Under the pieces are notes generated by a model. That model saw nothing but the letters and a program-made list of their open reading frames with translations, did no database searches and was not told where the DNA came from. From Actinomycetota bacterium (GTDB lineage: Bacteria > Actinomycetota > Acidimicrobiia > Acidimicrobiales > JAJPHE01), in contig DAHUYE010000010.1 in NCBI GenBank assembly GCA_027315345.1, positions 1 to 42,320 on the forward strand: a stretch of 42,320 bases of DNA, written 5' to 3'. A program made the translations under genes and the position numbers. Positions 34,947 through 42,230 of this stretch are shown here, in pieces. Positions within the stretch are counted from its first letter, which is position 1. Each line of letters begins with the position of its first letter.

Positions 34947-35813
34947 TCAGGCGGCGGAGGTGACCAACTTGTCAATGAGCGTGCCCTCGGGACCGAACAA
35001 CTCCGTGCGCCATTGCTCCACCAGAGCGGTGGTGTCCCGGTCCTCGGGGTGGAAGTTGGTCCGGTCGTAGTCCTTGAGCCGGCGGTAGAGGTCCCGGCTG
35101 ACCAGGGGGGACCGGGCCATACGCCGCAAGCTGGGCAGCAAACGGCCCGGTCGGTAGGTGGCCGGATCGGTCAGCACCGAGACGCTCACCCAGGCGAACA
35201 CGCCGGCTATGAAGCCGAAGCGGAGAAACTTCATGGTGACGACGCGGGTGCGCTCGGTTCCACCCACCGCCTTGTAGACGTCGAAGGCAACCGCCTTGTG
35301 CTCGGACTCCTCCAGGGCGTGCCAGACGAACAGGTCCCGAACGGCCGGATCGCCCATGTGGACCCGCACGCTCTCGTCCGTCAGGACCAGTTCGGCCAGG
35401 GTGGCGGTGAAGTGCTCCAGGGCGGCGGTGGCAGCCAGGTTGGACTTGTCCGAGAGCAGTCGCTCCCGGACGGCCAGGCCCTTCTTGGTGGCCTTCTCCA
35501 CCAGGCGAACGGGGTAACCCAATTCGGCCAGACGGTCGTTGAAGGCGCGGTGCTCCCGCCCGTGCATGGCCTCTTGACCGATGAAGCCGTTGACCTGCTT
35601 TTTGAGGACCGGGTCGGTCACCTGGTCCCGGAAGCGGCGGACGGAGCGGACGAAGAAGTCCTCCCCGCCGGGGAACAGCCCGGATAGGGCCGCCAGGAGG
35701 TGGCTGCCGACGAGGTCACCGCCGTCGGCGTAGTGCCTCGGTAGGCCGGCCAACGACTCCTCGAAGGAGATCCGCCGGGTGGGTACCTGTCGCTCGTTCC
35801 GGGCCTGGCTCAT
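34947..35813 (-). CDS. Predicted metal-dependent hydrolase (PF10118-like)
   Basis: A 288-residue helical protein of the uncharacterised metal-dependent hydrolase family (COG3687). Conserved Glu/His pairs, QEAMHGREH in the first half and LEESEHKAVAFDVY in the second, resemble a ferritin-like di-metal site. One hydrophobic segment near RFGFIAGVFAWVSVSVLT could touch the membrane. These proteins often neighbour SDR and other lipid-active genes, as here. I place the start at the ATG at 35813, because the -10 TATTAT ends exactly 6 nt upstream and no ribosome site exists; an in-frame ATG at 35819 adds only two residues. Confidence 0.85.
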   Translation of the reverse strand: MSQARNERQVPTRRISFEESLAGLPRHYADGGDLVGSHLLAALSGLFPGGEDFFVRSVRRFRDQVTDPVLKKQVNGFIGQEAMHGREHRAFNDRLAELGYPVRLVEKATKKGLAVRERLLSDKSNLAATAALEHFTATLAELVLTDESVRVHMGDPAVRDLFVWHALEESEHKAVAFDVYKAVGGTERTRVVTMKFLRFGFIAGVFAWVSVSVLTDPATYRPGRLLPSLRRMARSPLVSRDLYRRLKDYDRTNFHPEDRDTTALVEQWRTELFGPEGTLIDKLVTSAA

Positions 35814-35819
35814 TTCCAT

Positions 35820-35859
35820 ATAATAAATGAACTGAGAAAATCTTTCAATTAGTCAGTTC
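35820..35859 (-). promoter_or_regulatory. Near-consensus promoter overlapped by an inverted-repeat operator
   Basis: Read on the reverse strand, the -35 TTGAAA (35843-35848) and -10 TATTAT (35820-35825) are separated by exactly 17 nt, the best sigma-70-like promoter in the window. An inverted repeat, GAACTGA and TCAGTTC (35829-35835 and 35853-35859), brackets the -35 and reaches into the spacer. The local sequence is strikingly AT-rich. A TetR-type or similar repressor would block RNA polymerase here; no such gene is adjacent, so the regulator is unknown. Confidence 0.7.
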
Positions 35860-35965
35860 GTGGGTTTCGCCGACGCCGGTCAGGGCGGCTGCCCTCCTCG
35901 GGTGGCACCTCCCCATGGCCGACCTGAAGACAAGGCCGCACGAAGCCGGGCAAGAAGTCACAGGA

Positions 35966-37252
35966 TCAGAGGTACGCCTCGGCCGCTCGATAGCGATGGA
36001 GCGAGCGACCCATCCAGACGCTGCACAGGGCGACGGGAACGAGCAGGCTCAGCATCATCATCCGGTAACCGGACGTCGTGACCAGTGCGCCCAGCAACGA
36101 CGGACCGACCACGGCCACCCCGTTGCTGAGGGACAGCATGACGGCATTGGCCCCCGGCAGCTGATCGGGGTGCACCGACCGTGCCACCAAGCTCAGAGCA
36201 AGGGGGAAGGTGAGCCCGTGGGCGAGACCCAGGATGGTTGCTCCGGTCAGGAACATCCCCTGGCCCCGGCCGCCGGCCAGCAGGATCACCCCGACGGCTG
36301 TCAACGGTGCGCAGAGCGCTATCACCAGACCTTCCCGGGCGTCGGCCGGCCGCCAAACCAGCGACAGGCGGGCTGCGATGGAGGAGGCGAAGAAGACGGT
36401 GAAGCCCCATTGCACATCCACTGCCGTCTCGTGATACGCGCTCCGCGCCAGCAGGCCGCCGAAGCCAGTGAAGGCCAGGAAGGGGAGCACGTAGAGAATC
36501 TGGATGGAAGCGGCCAGGGACCAGCCGGGCAGGGCGAGGAGCCGGCCCAGGCGCAGAGGACGGCCTGCAGTACTCGTCCCCCGAGCAGCCACCTCGTGAC
36601 CGGGGGAGGGGTCCAACCCCGGCCCACCCGGCCGCCGGCGGGCGGACAGGCCCGGCCGCAGTCGCCTTGACCAAGGAGCCGGACGACCATGACCCCCCAC
36701 CACCGCCACCACCGCCAGCGCCGCCAGGCCGGCGAAGATACGGAAGGGTGCTCGGAGGGATCCTTGGGCGGCCCGTAGCACGGCTGATTCGATCAGGGGG
36801 CCGAGGGCCAGACTGGCGCTGAGGACAACGCTGTAGGCGGCCAGGCGGCGGGAACGATGGGGACCCGGAGCACCGGCGGCAGTGGCCAGGCTGGGAAGGG
36901 CCAGGCCTCCGCCCGCCCCCAACAGGAGATTGGCGGCGGCAAAGCCCGCCGTCGTGCCGGCCTCGGCAAAAGCCAGAAGGCTGAGCGCCAGTAGCACCGC
37001 TCCCGCAGTTGCCCCTGATCTCACCAGGGGACGGGGCAACCGGCGGGCCACCAAGATCGTCATGGCAGCCGACGCCGCGGTGGACAGGCTGAGATAGCCA
37101 CCGATGGCCGCCGGGGACAGATGCAAGCTTTGGCGTCCGAGTAGCCCCTCGGTCGTCTGGGCCGCGTTCTGTGACGCCCGGAACAGAGCCGCTCCCAGCA
37201 TGACCGAGACGATGCCCGATCGGGCCGTCGCCAGCCGGCGATGAGCGGTCAT
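35966..37252 (-). CDS. MFS transporter
   Basis: A 428-residue major facilitator with about 12 hydrophobic helices split by a cytoplasmic loop (PWSRRLRPGLSARRRPGGPGLDPSPG, residues ~200-225). The first half contains LLGRQSLHLSPAAIGGYLSLSTAASAAMTILVARRLPRP, where the family's motif-A loop is weak. The second half contains GLAHGLTFPLALSLVARSVHPDQLPGANAVMLSLSNG, typical of YfcJ- or YwfA-like carriers. Another long frame lies over the same DNA (35958-37313) but is rich in Gly/Pro/Ser/Arg and has no hydrophobic pattern. The ATG at 37252 lies 6 nt after TACGCT. The substrate is unknown. Confidence 0.88.
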   Translation of the reverse strand: MTAHRRLATARSGIVSVMLGAALFRASQNAAQTTEGLLGRQSLHLSPAAIGGYLSLSTAASAAMTILVARRLPRPLVRSGATAGAVLLALSLLAFAEAGTTAGFAAANLLLGAGGGLALPSLATAAGAPGPHRSRRLAAYSVVLSASLALGPLIESAVLRAAQGSLRAPFRIFAGLAALAVVAVVGGHGRPAPWSRRLRPGLSARRRPGGPGLDPSPGHEVAARGTSTAGRPLRLGRLLALPGWSLAASIQILYVLPFLAFTGFGGLLARSAYHETAVDVQWGFTVFFASSIAARLSLVWRPADAREGLVIALCAPLTAVGVILLAGGRGQGMFLTGATILGLAHGLTFPLALSLVARSVHPDQLPGANAVMLSLSNGVAVVGPSLLGALVTTSGYRMMMLSLLVPVALCSVWMGRSLHRYRAAEAYL

Positions 37253-37258
37253 GGCCGG

Positions 37259-37264
37259 AGCGTA
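37259..37264 (-). promoter_or_regulatory. -10 hexamer of the MFS gene
   Basis: TACGCT on the reverse strand ends 6 nt before the ATG at 37252, with no ribosome site between. Confidence 0.45.
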
Positions 37265-37353
37265 GGCAGGTCTTGGGGGCCGACCCGCGCTCAGCCAATG
37301 CTCTGAGACCCAAGTTCGGCCGCCACTTTCATGAAGTTCGCCTCACCCCCTCC

Positions 37354-37924
37354 TCACAAACGGGGGCCGGCCTCGCCTTCTGAGGACATCAATGCCCGGA
37401 ACCGGGCCAGGCGGGCGAACATGGAGGGTCCGCGCAGCCCGATCAGCATCTGCTCTATGTAGGAGAGATCGATGTCCTGGAGGGTCCGGATCATCGCCTT
37501 GAGATCGATCCAGTCCTTGTCCCGATCGAAGGACAGCTTGAATACGGCCAGGTTCTCGGCGGAGAGAAATGGAAGCCGTGGCCCGCCGTCCCGTCCGAAG
37601 GGAAACCTGCGGACCCGAGCGGGCGATGCGCTCGTAGGAGTCATCCAGGGAGAAGAACAGATCGACCTTGGCCAGCTCCCCGGGTCGGCCCAGCCGGACC
37701 CCCGCGGACGGCAGCCAGGTGGCCGGGTCTCCCTCGGCCGTTAGATCACGCCGCCCGAAGGCCTGCAGCACCTCGGCGGCGCCGGCAAAGGGAATGAAGA
37801 GGTCCACATCCACAGTGGCCCGGGGCTCGGCGTAGGAGGCCAGGGCCAGGGCTCCCCCGAAGGCGTATTCGGCTCCGAGCTGCTCGAGGGTGGCGTGCAT
37901 CTCGGGCACCTCGGGGATGCTCAC
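37354..37924 (-). pseudogene. Frameshifted nucleotidyltransferase (AbiEii/DUF6036-like toxin partner)
   Basis: The first part, from GTG 37924, reads as a nucleotidyltransferase-type protein: LEQLGAEYAFGGALALASY, then EPRATVDVDLFIPF with the DxD metal motif, on to FSLDDSYERIA. Near 37620 the homologous reading moves to another frame, which continues RVRRFPFG...PFLSAENLAVFKLSFDRDKDWIDLKAM and ends at 37354. The two halves together make one plausible ~190-residue protein, so a single indel has broken it (or a programmed shift restores it). The GTG overlaps the stop of the upstream frame (GTGA at 37921), the usual coupling of antitoxin and toxin genes. Families of this sort include AbiEii-type nucleotidyltransferase toxins. 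Confidence 0.7.
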
Positions 37925-38103
37925 CGATCCACCGGCCGGAGGGCTTCGGCCAGCTCCAGCAGCTCGTACAGGGCCCGGCGCCGGACCTCCGGTGAGGCAT
38001 CGCGAGGAACGCTGGGGACCTCGTCCGGGGGATCCCCCGGCAGGGCGCCGGCTCCCGGCCACCCGTCAGGCGGATCAGGCAGGGGGCAGGGGATGATCCG
38101 GTC
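37921..38103 (-). pseudogene. C-terminal remnant of the HTH protein, past a nonsense codon
   Basis: Directly after the TAA of the HTH gene (38104-38106), the same frame stays open for 60 more codons: RIIPCPLPDPPDGWPG, then DASPEVRRRALYELLELAEALRPVDR, ending in TGA at 37921. It has no ATG, GTG or TTG start before a final GTG, so it cannot be translated as a separate gene of any size. The protein-like character and the 4-nt overlap with the nucleotidyltransferase GTG indicate that HTH plus remnant was a single gene of about 125 residues, now cut by one stop codon. Confidence 0.6.
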
Positions 38104-38298
38104 TTAGTCGGTGGCCGCCAGCTGGTAGCCGCAGGCCATGACCAGCCGGTTGAGCGTCTCCGCCGATGGGCAGCGCCGGTCCCGCTCGTAGGCGGACAGG
38201 TTGGGCTGGGGGATGCCAGCCAGCTCGGCCAGAGCGGACTGGCTCAGGCCCCTTCCCGGAGTCGGCGGAGGAACGATCCGAACACGCCGGAAGCTCAT
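38104..38298 (-). CDS. XRE-type helix-turn-helix protein, probably truncated
   Basis: A 64-residue protein with a clear Cro/CI-type HTH: GLSQSALAELAGIPQPNLSAYERDRRCPSAETLNRLVMACGYQL. This is the DNA-binding half of antitoxin-like regulators that pair with nucleotidyltransferase toxins. The TAA at 38104 is followed in the same frame by 60 sense codons, so the intact gene was probably about twice as long. The ATG at 38298 is chosen because the preceding in-frame sequence (open to 38418) does not look like an XRE protein; the start is uncertain. DNA binding may survive truncation. Confidence 0.65.
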   Translation of the reverse strand: MSFRRVRIVPPPTPGRGLSQSALAELAGIPQPNLSAYERDRRCPSAETLNRLVMACGYQLAATD

Positions 38299-38414
38299 AT
38301 CGAAGGCGATATGTGCCCTGTCGCGACTGCGTGACTCGGACGCACCCAACACGGGTCCGAGCTCCCGAACCCAAGGATCGGACCGGCTCGGTCCCAGCTT
38401 GAGGGGCACCACAA

Positions 38415-38660
38415 TCACGATCTCGTCGGGCTCGACGCGGTCCGCGCGAAGCGGCGATACACGGCCAGGCCGTCGTCAGTGTCGGCGGCGGCGCAGCGGC
38501 CCCGGAGGACGAAGCCGTCGAAGAGGAGGTGACTGGTGAACAAGCAGCGCCCAACCTGAAACCCCGTCGAGCTCCGATAGCTGTCCTCCATCAGGCGGTA
38601 GGCCACTCGAAGATCGGCCGGCCCGGAACCGACCTTTCGATTGGGATCCCTAACCGACAT
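38415..38660 (-). CDS. Hypothetical short protein, possibly a gene fragment
   Basis: An 81-residue frame with a plausible protein texture (RVAYRLMEDSYRSSTGFQVGRCLFTSHLLFDGFVLRG, then TDDGLAVYRRFARTA) and reasonable codon use. I do not recognise it. Near its end, another frame carries VEPDEIVIVVPLKLGPSRSDPWVRELG, which also looks protein-like and runs into the HTH gene. The two could be parts of one frameshifted gene. It lies between two accessory genes in a region with several broken genes, so a remnant is as likely as a working gene. Confidence 0.35.
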   Translation of the reverse strand: MSVRDPNRKVGSGPADLRVAYRLMEDSYRSSTGFQVGRCLFTSHLLFDGFVLRGRCAAADTDDGLAVYRRFARTASSPTRS

Positions 38661-38675
38661 CGTCCAGCGCCGTCG

Positions 38676-39863
38676 TCACGTTGCCTGACGGGAGACGAAA
38701 TCAGCCATGCCGGGGACCGTGAAGGCGATCAGACCGTGCTCCGGAGCGTAGACGAGGCCCTTATGAATGAGGTTGGCCCGGACCGGGCCCACCTGCTGGA
38801 TGCTGCTCTTGCCCAACCGACGAGCAATCTCGCCGCTCGACGACGGACCGTCCCCATCTGGCGCCATTGCACGCAGATAGTCACGTTCAGCTGGAGTCGC
38901 CCGGTTCCACCGACTCCGATAGAACCCTGCGTCGAGCTTGGCTCGTCCAGCCGCTATCCCAACCGCGGCCGCCTCTTCGTCAATTGCGGGTCCGGGGGCA
39001 TAATCCCAAGCTGCCTTGGCGAACTCCTGGAGGAAGTACGGATACCCTGACGAGGTGCTCACCACCTCCTCGACCGCCTCGGGGCTCCAGACGACGCCTT
39101 GCGACTCTGCTGGTAGGACGACCGCCGATCCAGCGGCTCCCCGATCGAGCGGCCCGATTGGGCGATACGCAAAAAGCCGTTCGGCATATGAGCGCGCCTC
39201 CGCCAACGCCCCCGGCAGGCTGGGCAGCCCGGCGCCCACCACGTAGAACGGCATCGACCGCTGACCGGTCTCATGGACCGCTGTGCACAGCGCCGCCAAC
39301 TCCTCTTCGGCCAGATCTTGCATCTCATCCACCAATACGAGGACCCCGACGCCGAGGTCTCGGGCCGATCCCGCCAGGTCAAAGGCCAGTTCAGAGAAGT
39401 CCAGGTCCAAAGAGCCGGTGTCCGCTCGGCCTCGCTGAGGGTCGACTTCGATGCCCAGTGCCAATCCCCCAGTCGGATCCGTCTTGATGGAAAACGACTT
39501 GAAGGTAGCCAGAGCCCCGCGCAGCTTTCCGGCCAGGCCCCATCGGCCCGTGACCTGCCGGAGTGACTGGTTCAGGCTTCGAGAGACCGTGGCGCGGAAG
39601 CTCGCGGCGGTTCGGTCGGCCTCAGCGCGGGCTTCGACCTGGGCGACGATCCACCCCGGGCGGCGTGCCCGCTCAGCCAGGTCATTCAGAAGCACGGTCT
39701 TGCCGACGCCCCGCAGACCCGTCAGGACAATGCTCTGGCTGGCCCGTCCAGTGGCCGCACGAGCCACAACCGCCTCGAAGGCCCCGATGTCTTCGTCCCG
39801 GCCCGCCAACTCTGGCGGACGGAGGCCAGCACCCGGCGAGTAGGGATTGGTGACAGGGTCCAC
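38676..39863 (-). CDS. AAA ATPase with C-terminal winged helix (ORC/Cdc6-like fold)
   Basis: A 395-residue P-loop ATPase of the AAA_16/ATPase-domain group. Walker A is GLRGVGKT (residues 49-56), Walker B VLVLVDEMQDL, sensor-like VVGAGLPSLPG, and then an Arg-bearing lid region. The C-terminal ~90 residues (RATPAERDYLRAMAPDG, IARRLGKSSIQQVGPVRANLIHKGLVYAPEHGLIAFTVPGMADFV) form a winged helix. Such proteins are common on mobile islands and in unassigned defence loci, with roles in DNA or signal-dependent switching; the function here is unknown. The GTG at 39863 lies 7 nt after a perfect TATACT, so the mRNA is probably leaderless. The surrounding genes are decayed, but this one looks intact. Confidence 0.85.
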   Translation of the reverse strand: MDPVTNPYSPGAGLRPPELAGRDEDIGAFEAVVARAATGRASQSIVLTGLRGVGKTVLLNDLAERARRPGWIVAQVEARAEADRTAASFRATVSRSLNQSLRQVTGRWGLAGKLRGALATFKSFSIKTDPTGGLALGIEVDPQRGRADTGSLDLDFSELAFDLAGSARDLGVGVLVLVDEMQDLAEEELAALCTAVHETGQRSMPFYVVGAGLPSLPGALAEARSYAERLFAYRPIGPLDRGAAGSAVVLPAESQGVVWSPEAVEEVVSTSSGYPYFLQEFAKAAWDYAPGPAIDEEAAAVGIAAGRAKLDAGFYRSRWNRATPAERDYLRAMAPDGDGPSSSGEIARRLGKSSIQQVGPVRANLIHKGLVYAPEHGLIAFTVPGMADFVSRQAT

Positions 39864-39870
39864 GTCTCAG

Positions 39871-39876
39871 AGTATA
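39871..39876 (-). promoter_or_regulatory. -10 hexamer of the ATPase gene in an AT-rich patch
   Basis: TATACT on the reverse strand ends 7 nt before the GTG at 39863. It lies in an unusually AT-rich stretch (about 39867-39935) for this genome. No consensus -35 is at 16-18 nt. Confidence 0.6.
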
Positions 39877-39911
39877 CCAAAGGATAGGCATGATTACGTT
39901 TTGAACATATA

Positions 39912-40190
39912 CTAGGTTATATATCGATAATCCTGTCTCCCGGCAAGTATCGGCTGGACCCTGCCCCGAGCGGGATCCGCCGGGATCCCCAAGCTCTCAC
40001 CGACTGTCCGCCCGGGAAGTACTTGGGAGGGGTGTTCCACCGCCTCCCTGATCTGATCGAGCATCCGGTCCAGCTCAGGATGCCCGGAGGTGATGTGGGC
40101 CCAGGTTGTCTCACTGAGGGTCACCCCGCGGTGGTCGGGGTCGGTACAGGTGAGCGGTGGCGAGGGCTGGCCGCCGGCCTCCGAGGTCAC
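39912..40190 (-). CDS. Small protein with WxHI...HPEL motif (PBECR-like fragment?)
   Basis: A 92-residue frame with VTLSETTWAHITSGHPELDRMLDQIREAVEHPSQVL in the middle. The W-x-HI-x3-HPEL pattern followed by a short amphipathic helix and HPxxV recalls phage-associated PBECR-type or RelE-like toxin domains. The rest is short (GIPADPARGRVQPILAGRQDYRYIT) and lacks the later strands such domains have, so it may be truncated. It is encoded between the AT-rich ATPase promoter and the integrase remnant. The GTG start at 40190 is weak. Not a confident gene. Confidence 0.4.
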   Translation of the reverse strand: MTSEAGGQPSPPLTCTDPDHRGVTLSETTWAHITSGHPELDRMLDQIREAVEHPSQVLPGRTVGESLGIPADPARGRVQPILAGRQDYRYIT

Positions 40191-40212
40191 TTCCGGCCCG
40201 CCTCAGGCCGCC

Positions 40213-40873
40213 ATGGACGAGCGCGTAACCAGGTTGTTGCTCACCCCCGAGGAGGCCGCCGGTGCCCTGGCGATCGGGCGGACCAAGGTCCATGAGCTGA
40301 TGGGGTCGGGCCAGCTCCGCTCGGTCCGGGTCGGAACGTGCCGGAGGGTCCCGGAGGTGAGGCGGGGTGGCTTCCCGGTGGCAGACCGGGTTCACGGGCT
40401 CGGGCGAATGTCGCAGGTCGTGGTTACCGTCCCGGCCGCGCCCAGGGCGCATCTGAGCGGGGAGGGGGCCGCCTCCTGGCTGGGCGACCGCGCTCTGGGT
40501 TCGATCGTCCCCCTCGACGTGCAGGTGCTGGTCGCCTCCTGGGATGGCCAGGCGCCCCGTCCCATCCGCCGGGAGCACGGCGTCCTGACCGCGATCCTCA
40601 ACTACGCCGTCGCCTCCGACCTGCCGGAAGATCGGGTTGGCGGACCTCGGCTACCACGACCTGCGCCGCGCCAACGCCACCGTGCTGGTGAGATCCGGTG
40701 TCGACGTCAAGACGACCCAGACCCGCCTCAGCCACTCCGATCCGAAGCTCACGCTGGGCATCTACGCCCAGGCCAGCACCAGCGCGGACCGGGGCGCAGC
40801 CGGCCGGCTGGCGGCCGAGCTGATGTCGAGCGCCTCAGAGCCAGACTCAAACGCTGCCCAGCACTGGCCGTGA
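40213..40873 (+). pseudogene. Decayed excisionase-like HTH fused to tyrosine-recombinase fragments
   Basis: From ATG 40213 the frame gives a MerR/excisionase-type HTH (LLTPEEAAGALAIGRTKVHELMGSGQLRSVRVG). About 20 residues later it becomes an integrase core-binding domain (SWLGDRALGSIVPLDVQVLVASWDGQAP, then REHGVLTAILNYAVASDL). Near 40630 the reading shifts frame and jumps to the catalytic end (LGYHDLRRANATVLVRSGVDVKTTQTRLSHSDPKLTLGIYAQA), holding HxxR, the LSHSD His and the nucleophile Tyr. The first catalytic Arg and the beta-sheet Lys region (~130 residues) are absent. So an excisionase and an integrase have been collapsed by deletions; recombination activity is not expected. It marks the island as a former integrative element. 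Confidence 0.8.
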
Positions 40874-40911
40874 CCGTGTCGCCAAGATGTCGTGGTCAGC
40901 CGAGAAAAACT

Positions 40912-40946
40912 CTAACACAACAAAACTCAGTTTGTTGTGTTAGGCT
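40912..40946 (+). promoter_or_regulatory. Perfect 13-bp inverted repeat over the Fic promoter
   Basis: CTAACACAACAAA (40912-40924) and its exact complement TTTGTTGTGTTAG (40931-40943) flank a 6-nt spacer (ACTCAG). The right arm runs into a -10-like TAGGCT (40941-40946), which ends 8 nt before the GTG at 40955. An AT-rich, perfect palindrome covering a -10 element is a repressor operator by design; the winged-helix-like C-terminus of the Fic protein makes autorepression the simplest guess. Confidence 0.75.
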
Positions 40947-40954
40947 TAAATCAG

Positions 40955-41959
40955 GTGAAAGACAACATTTCCAAGCGGGGCCGGCTACCCCGCCAGCTCG
41001 TCTACCAGCGCCTGAAGGAGGCGATCTCCGAGCTGCGTGAGAGCATGGGTGGCCTTCCATCGCCCACCGAGGCCGAGGGTATCTGGACGGCCATCTGGCA
41101 CCAAGAGGCCCATCACTCCACTGCCTTGGAGGGCAACACCTTGGTCCTATCCCAGGTCGAGGCCCTCCTGGCCGAAGGACGGGCGGTGGGCAACAAGGAG
41201 CTCCGCGAGTACATGGAGGTCCGGGGCTACGCCGCCGCCGCACAGTGGGTCTATAGCCAGGCCCTCGACCCGGGGGACTGGACCACGGGCGACCTCCTCA
41301 ACCTGACCGAAGTCCGCCGAGCCCACCAACTGGCCCTCGGGCCGGTGTGGGAAGTGGCTCCCCATCCCAATGCCACCGAGGCGGAGGTGCCCGGCAGCTT
41401 CCGCGAACACGACATCGAGCCCTTCCCGTCCGGGATGGTCCCCCCCTCCTGGGTTGAGGTCCTCGCCCACATCACGGACTGGCTGGGGGATGTGTCGGTG
41501 ATCAGATCAGCAGACAACCCGATCGAGGCTCTGGCTGCCGCCCACGCCGGCTTCGAGCGGATCCATCCTTTCCTCGATGGCAACGGCCGCACGGGGCGGC
41601 TCCTGTTGAACCTTGTCCTGGTGCGCCTCGGCTACCCGCCGGCGGTCATCTACACCCGGGACCGAACCCGATACCTCAGGGCCCTTCGGGCCGCCGACAA
41701 CGGGGATCCCGGTCGGCTGGGTGAACTGTTGGCCCGGGCGGTCACCGACAACCTCTACCGCTTCGTCCTGCCCGCTGTCGCCGGTCCCCATCGACTCGTT
41801 CCCCTCGTGGCCCTGGCCACGCCGGCCCAGAGCGTTTTTTCCCTGCGCGCCGCGATCGAGCGGGGTCGGCTGCGGGCCCAGAAGGGCCCCGACGGGCAGT
41901 GGCGCTGCACCCGTGCCTGGGTGGACGAGTACCTGGCGAGCAGGTACCGGCGCCAATGA
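40955..41959 (+). CDS. Fic-domain AMP-transferase with N-terminal inhibitory motif
   Basis: A 334-residue Fic protein. The catalytic loop HPFLDGNGRTGRLLLN matches HPFx(D/E)GNGRxxR completely, so adenylylation of a target hydroxyl with ATP is expected. An N-terminal helix carries STALEGN, matching the class II inhibitory motif (S/T)xxxE(G/N), whose Glu blocks ATP until relieved. The C-terminal ~60 residues (SVFSLRAAIERGRLRAQKGPDGQWRCTRAWVDEYLASR) form a winged-helix-like domain. The start at 40955 (VKDNIS) is preferred because the upstream GTG at 40937 is inside the palindrome, and TAGGCT ends 8 nt upstream with no ribosome site. It looks intact although it is next to a dead integrase. Target unknown. 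Confidence 0.9.
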   Translation: MKDNISKRGRLPRQLVYQRLKEAISELRESMGGLPSPTEAEGIWTAIWHQEAHHSTALEGNTLVLSQVEALLAEGRAVGNKELREYMEVRGYAAAAQWVYSQALDPGDWTTGDLLNLTEVRRAHQLALGPVWEVAPHPNATEAEVPGSFREHDIEPFPSGMVPPSWVEVLAHITDWLGDVSVIRSADNPIEALAAAHAGFERIHPFLDGNGRTGRLLLNLVLVRLGYPPAVIYTRDRTRYLRALRAADNGDPGRLGELLARAVTDNLYRFVLPAVAGPHRLVPLVALATPAQSVFSLRAAIERGRLRAQKGPDGQWRCTRAWVDEYLASRYRRQ

Positions 41960-41997
41960 GCACAGGCGCCCGTCCAGCTGTCCCTCCAGCCCAGCAC

Positions 41998-42230
41998 GGG
42001 ATGAACGCGGGATGGTTCGGCGCTCCCAGCCGGCCGGGCGAAACGCGCCGATCTCCTGACCAGGACCTCCGGTGAGTGAGTGGTCACGGCATATGCGCGA
42101 CCGACGGCGAACAGACCCGGATTGCGGCGGACGCGGGCTAAACGCGGGACGGTTTGGCCCACTTGAGAAGGCGACAGTTCTCCCAGTGAGGCCAGCCTCG
42201 GACCGCCCAGGGCAACCAGTCGGTGAGTGA
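41998..42230 (+). repeat. Duplicated two-part module in gene-free DNA at the window end
   Basis: The 361 bases after the Fic gene hold no gene I can support. They contain an imperfect 24-bp direct repeat (41998-42021 and 42135-42158, four mismatches, core AACGCGGGA), interleaved with an exact 10-bp repeat CGGTGAGTGA (42070-42079 and 42221-42230). The order is A-B-A'-B' with A to B spacing of 72 and 86 bp, so an ancestral ~137-bp segment was probably duplicated and has diverged. TATGCGCG and TTTGCGCG follow the B copies at similar distance. Confidence 0.55.

Noticed and set aside
35958-37313. 451-codon reverse frame over the MFS gene
   Set aside because: Rich in Gly/Pro/Ser/Arg with no hydrophobic pattern or domain. 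The overlapping frame at 35966-37252 has a clear 12-helix transporter pattern, so this is its GC-driven shadow.
40213-40873. Functional integrase
   Set aside because: The first catalytic Arg and the Lys region are deleted and the reading frame changes near 40630, so it cannot encode an active recombinase.
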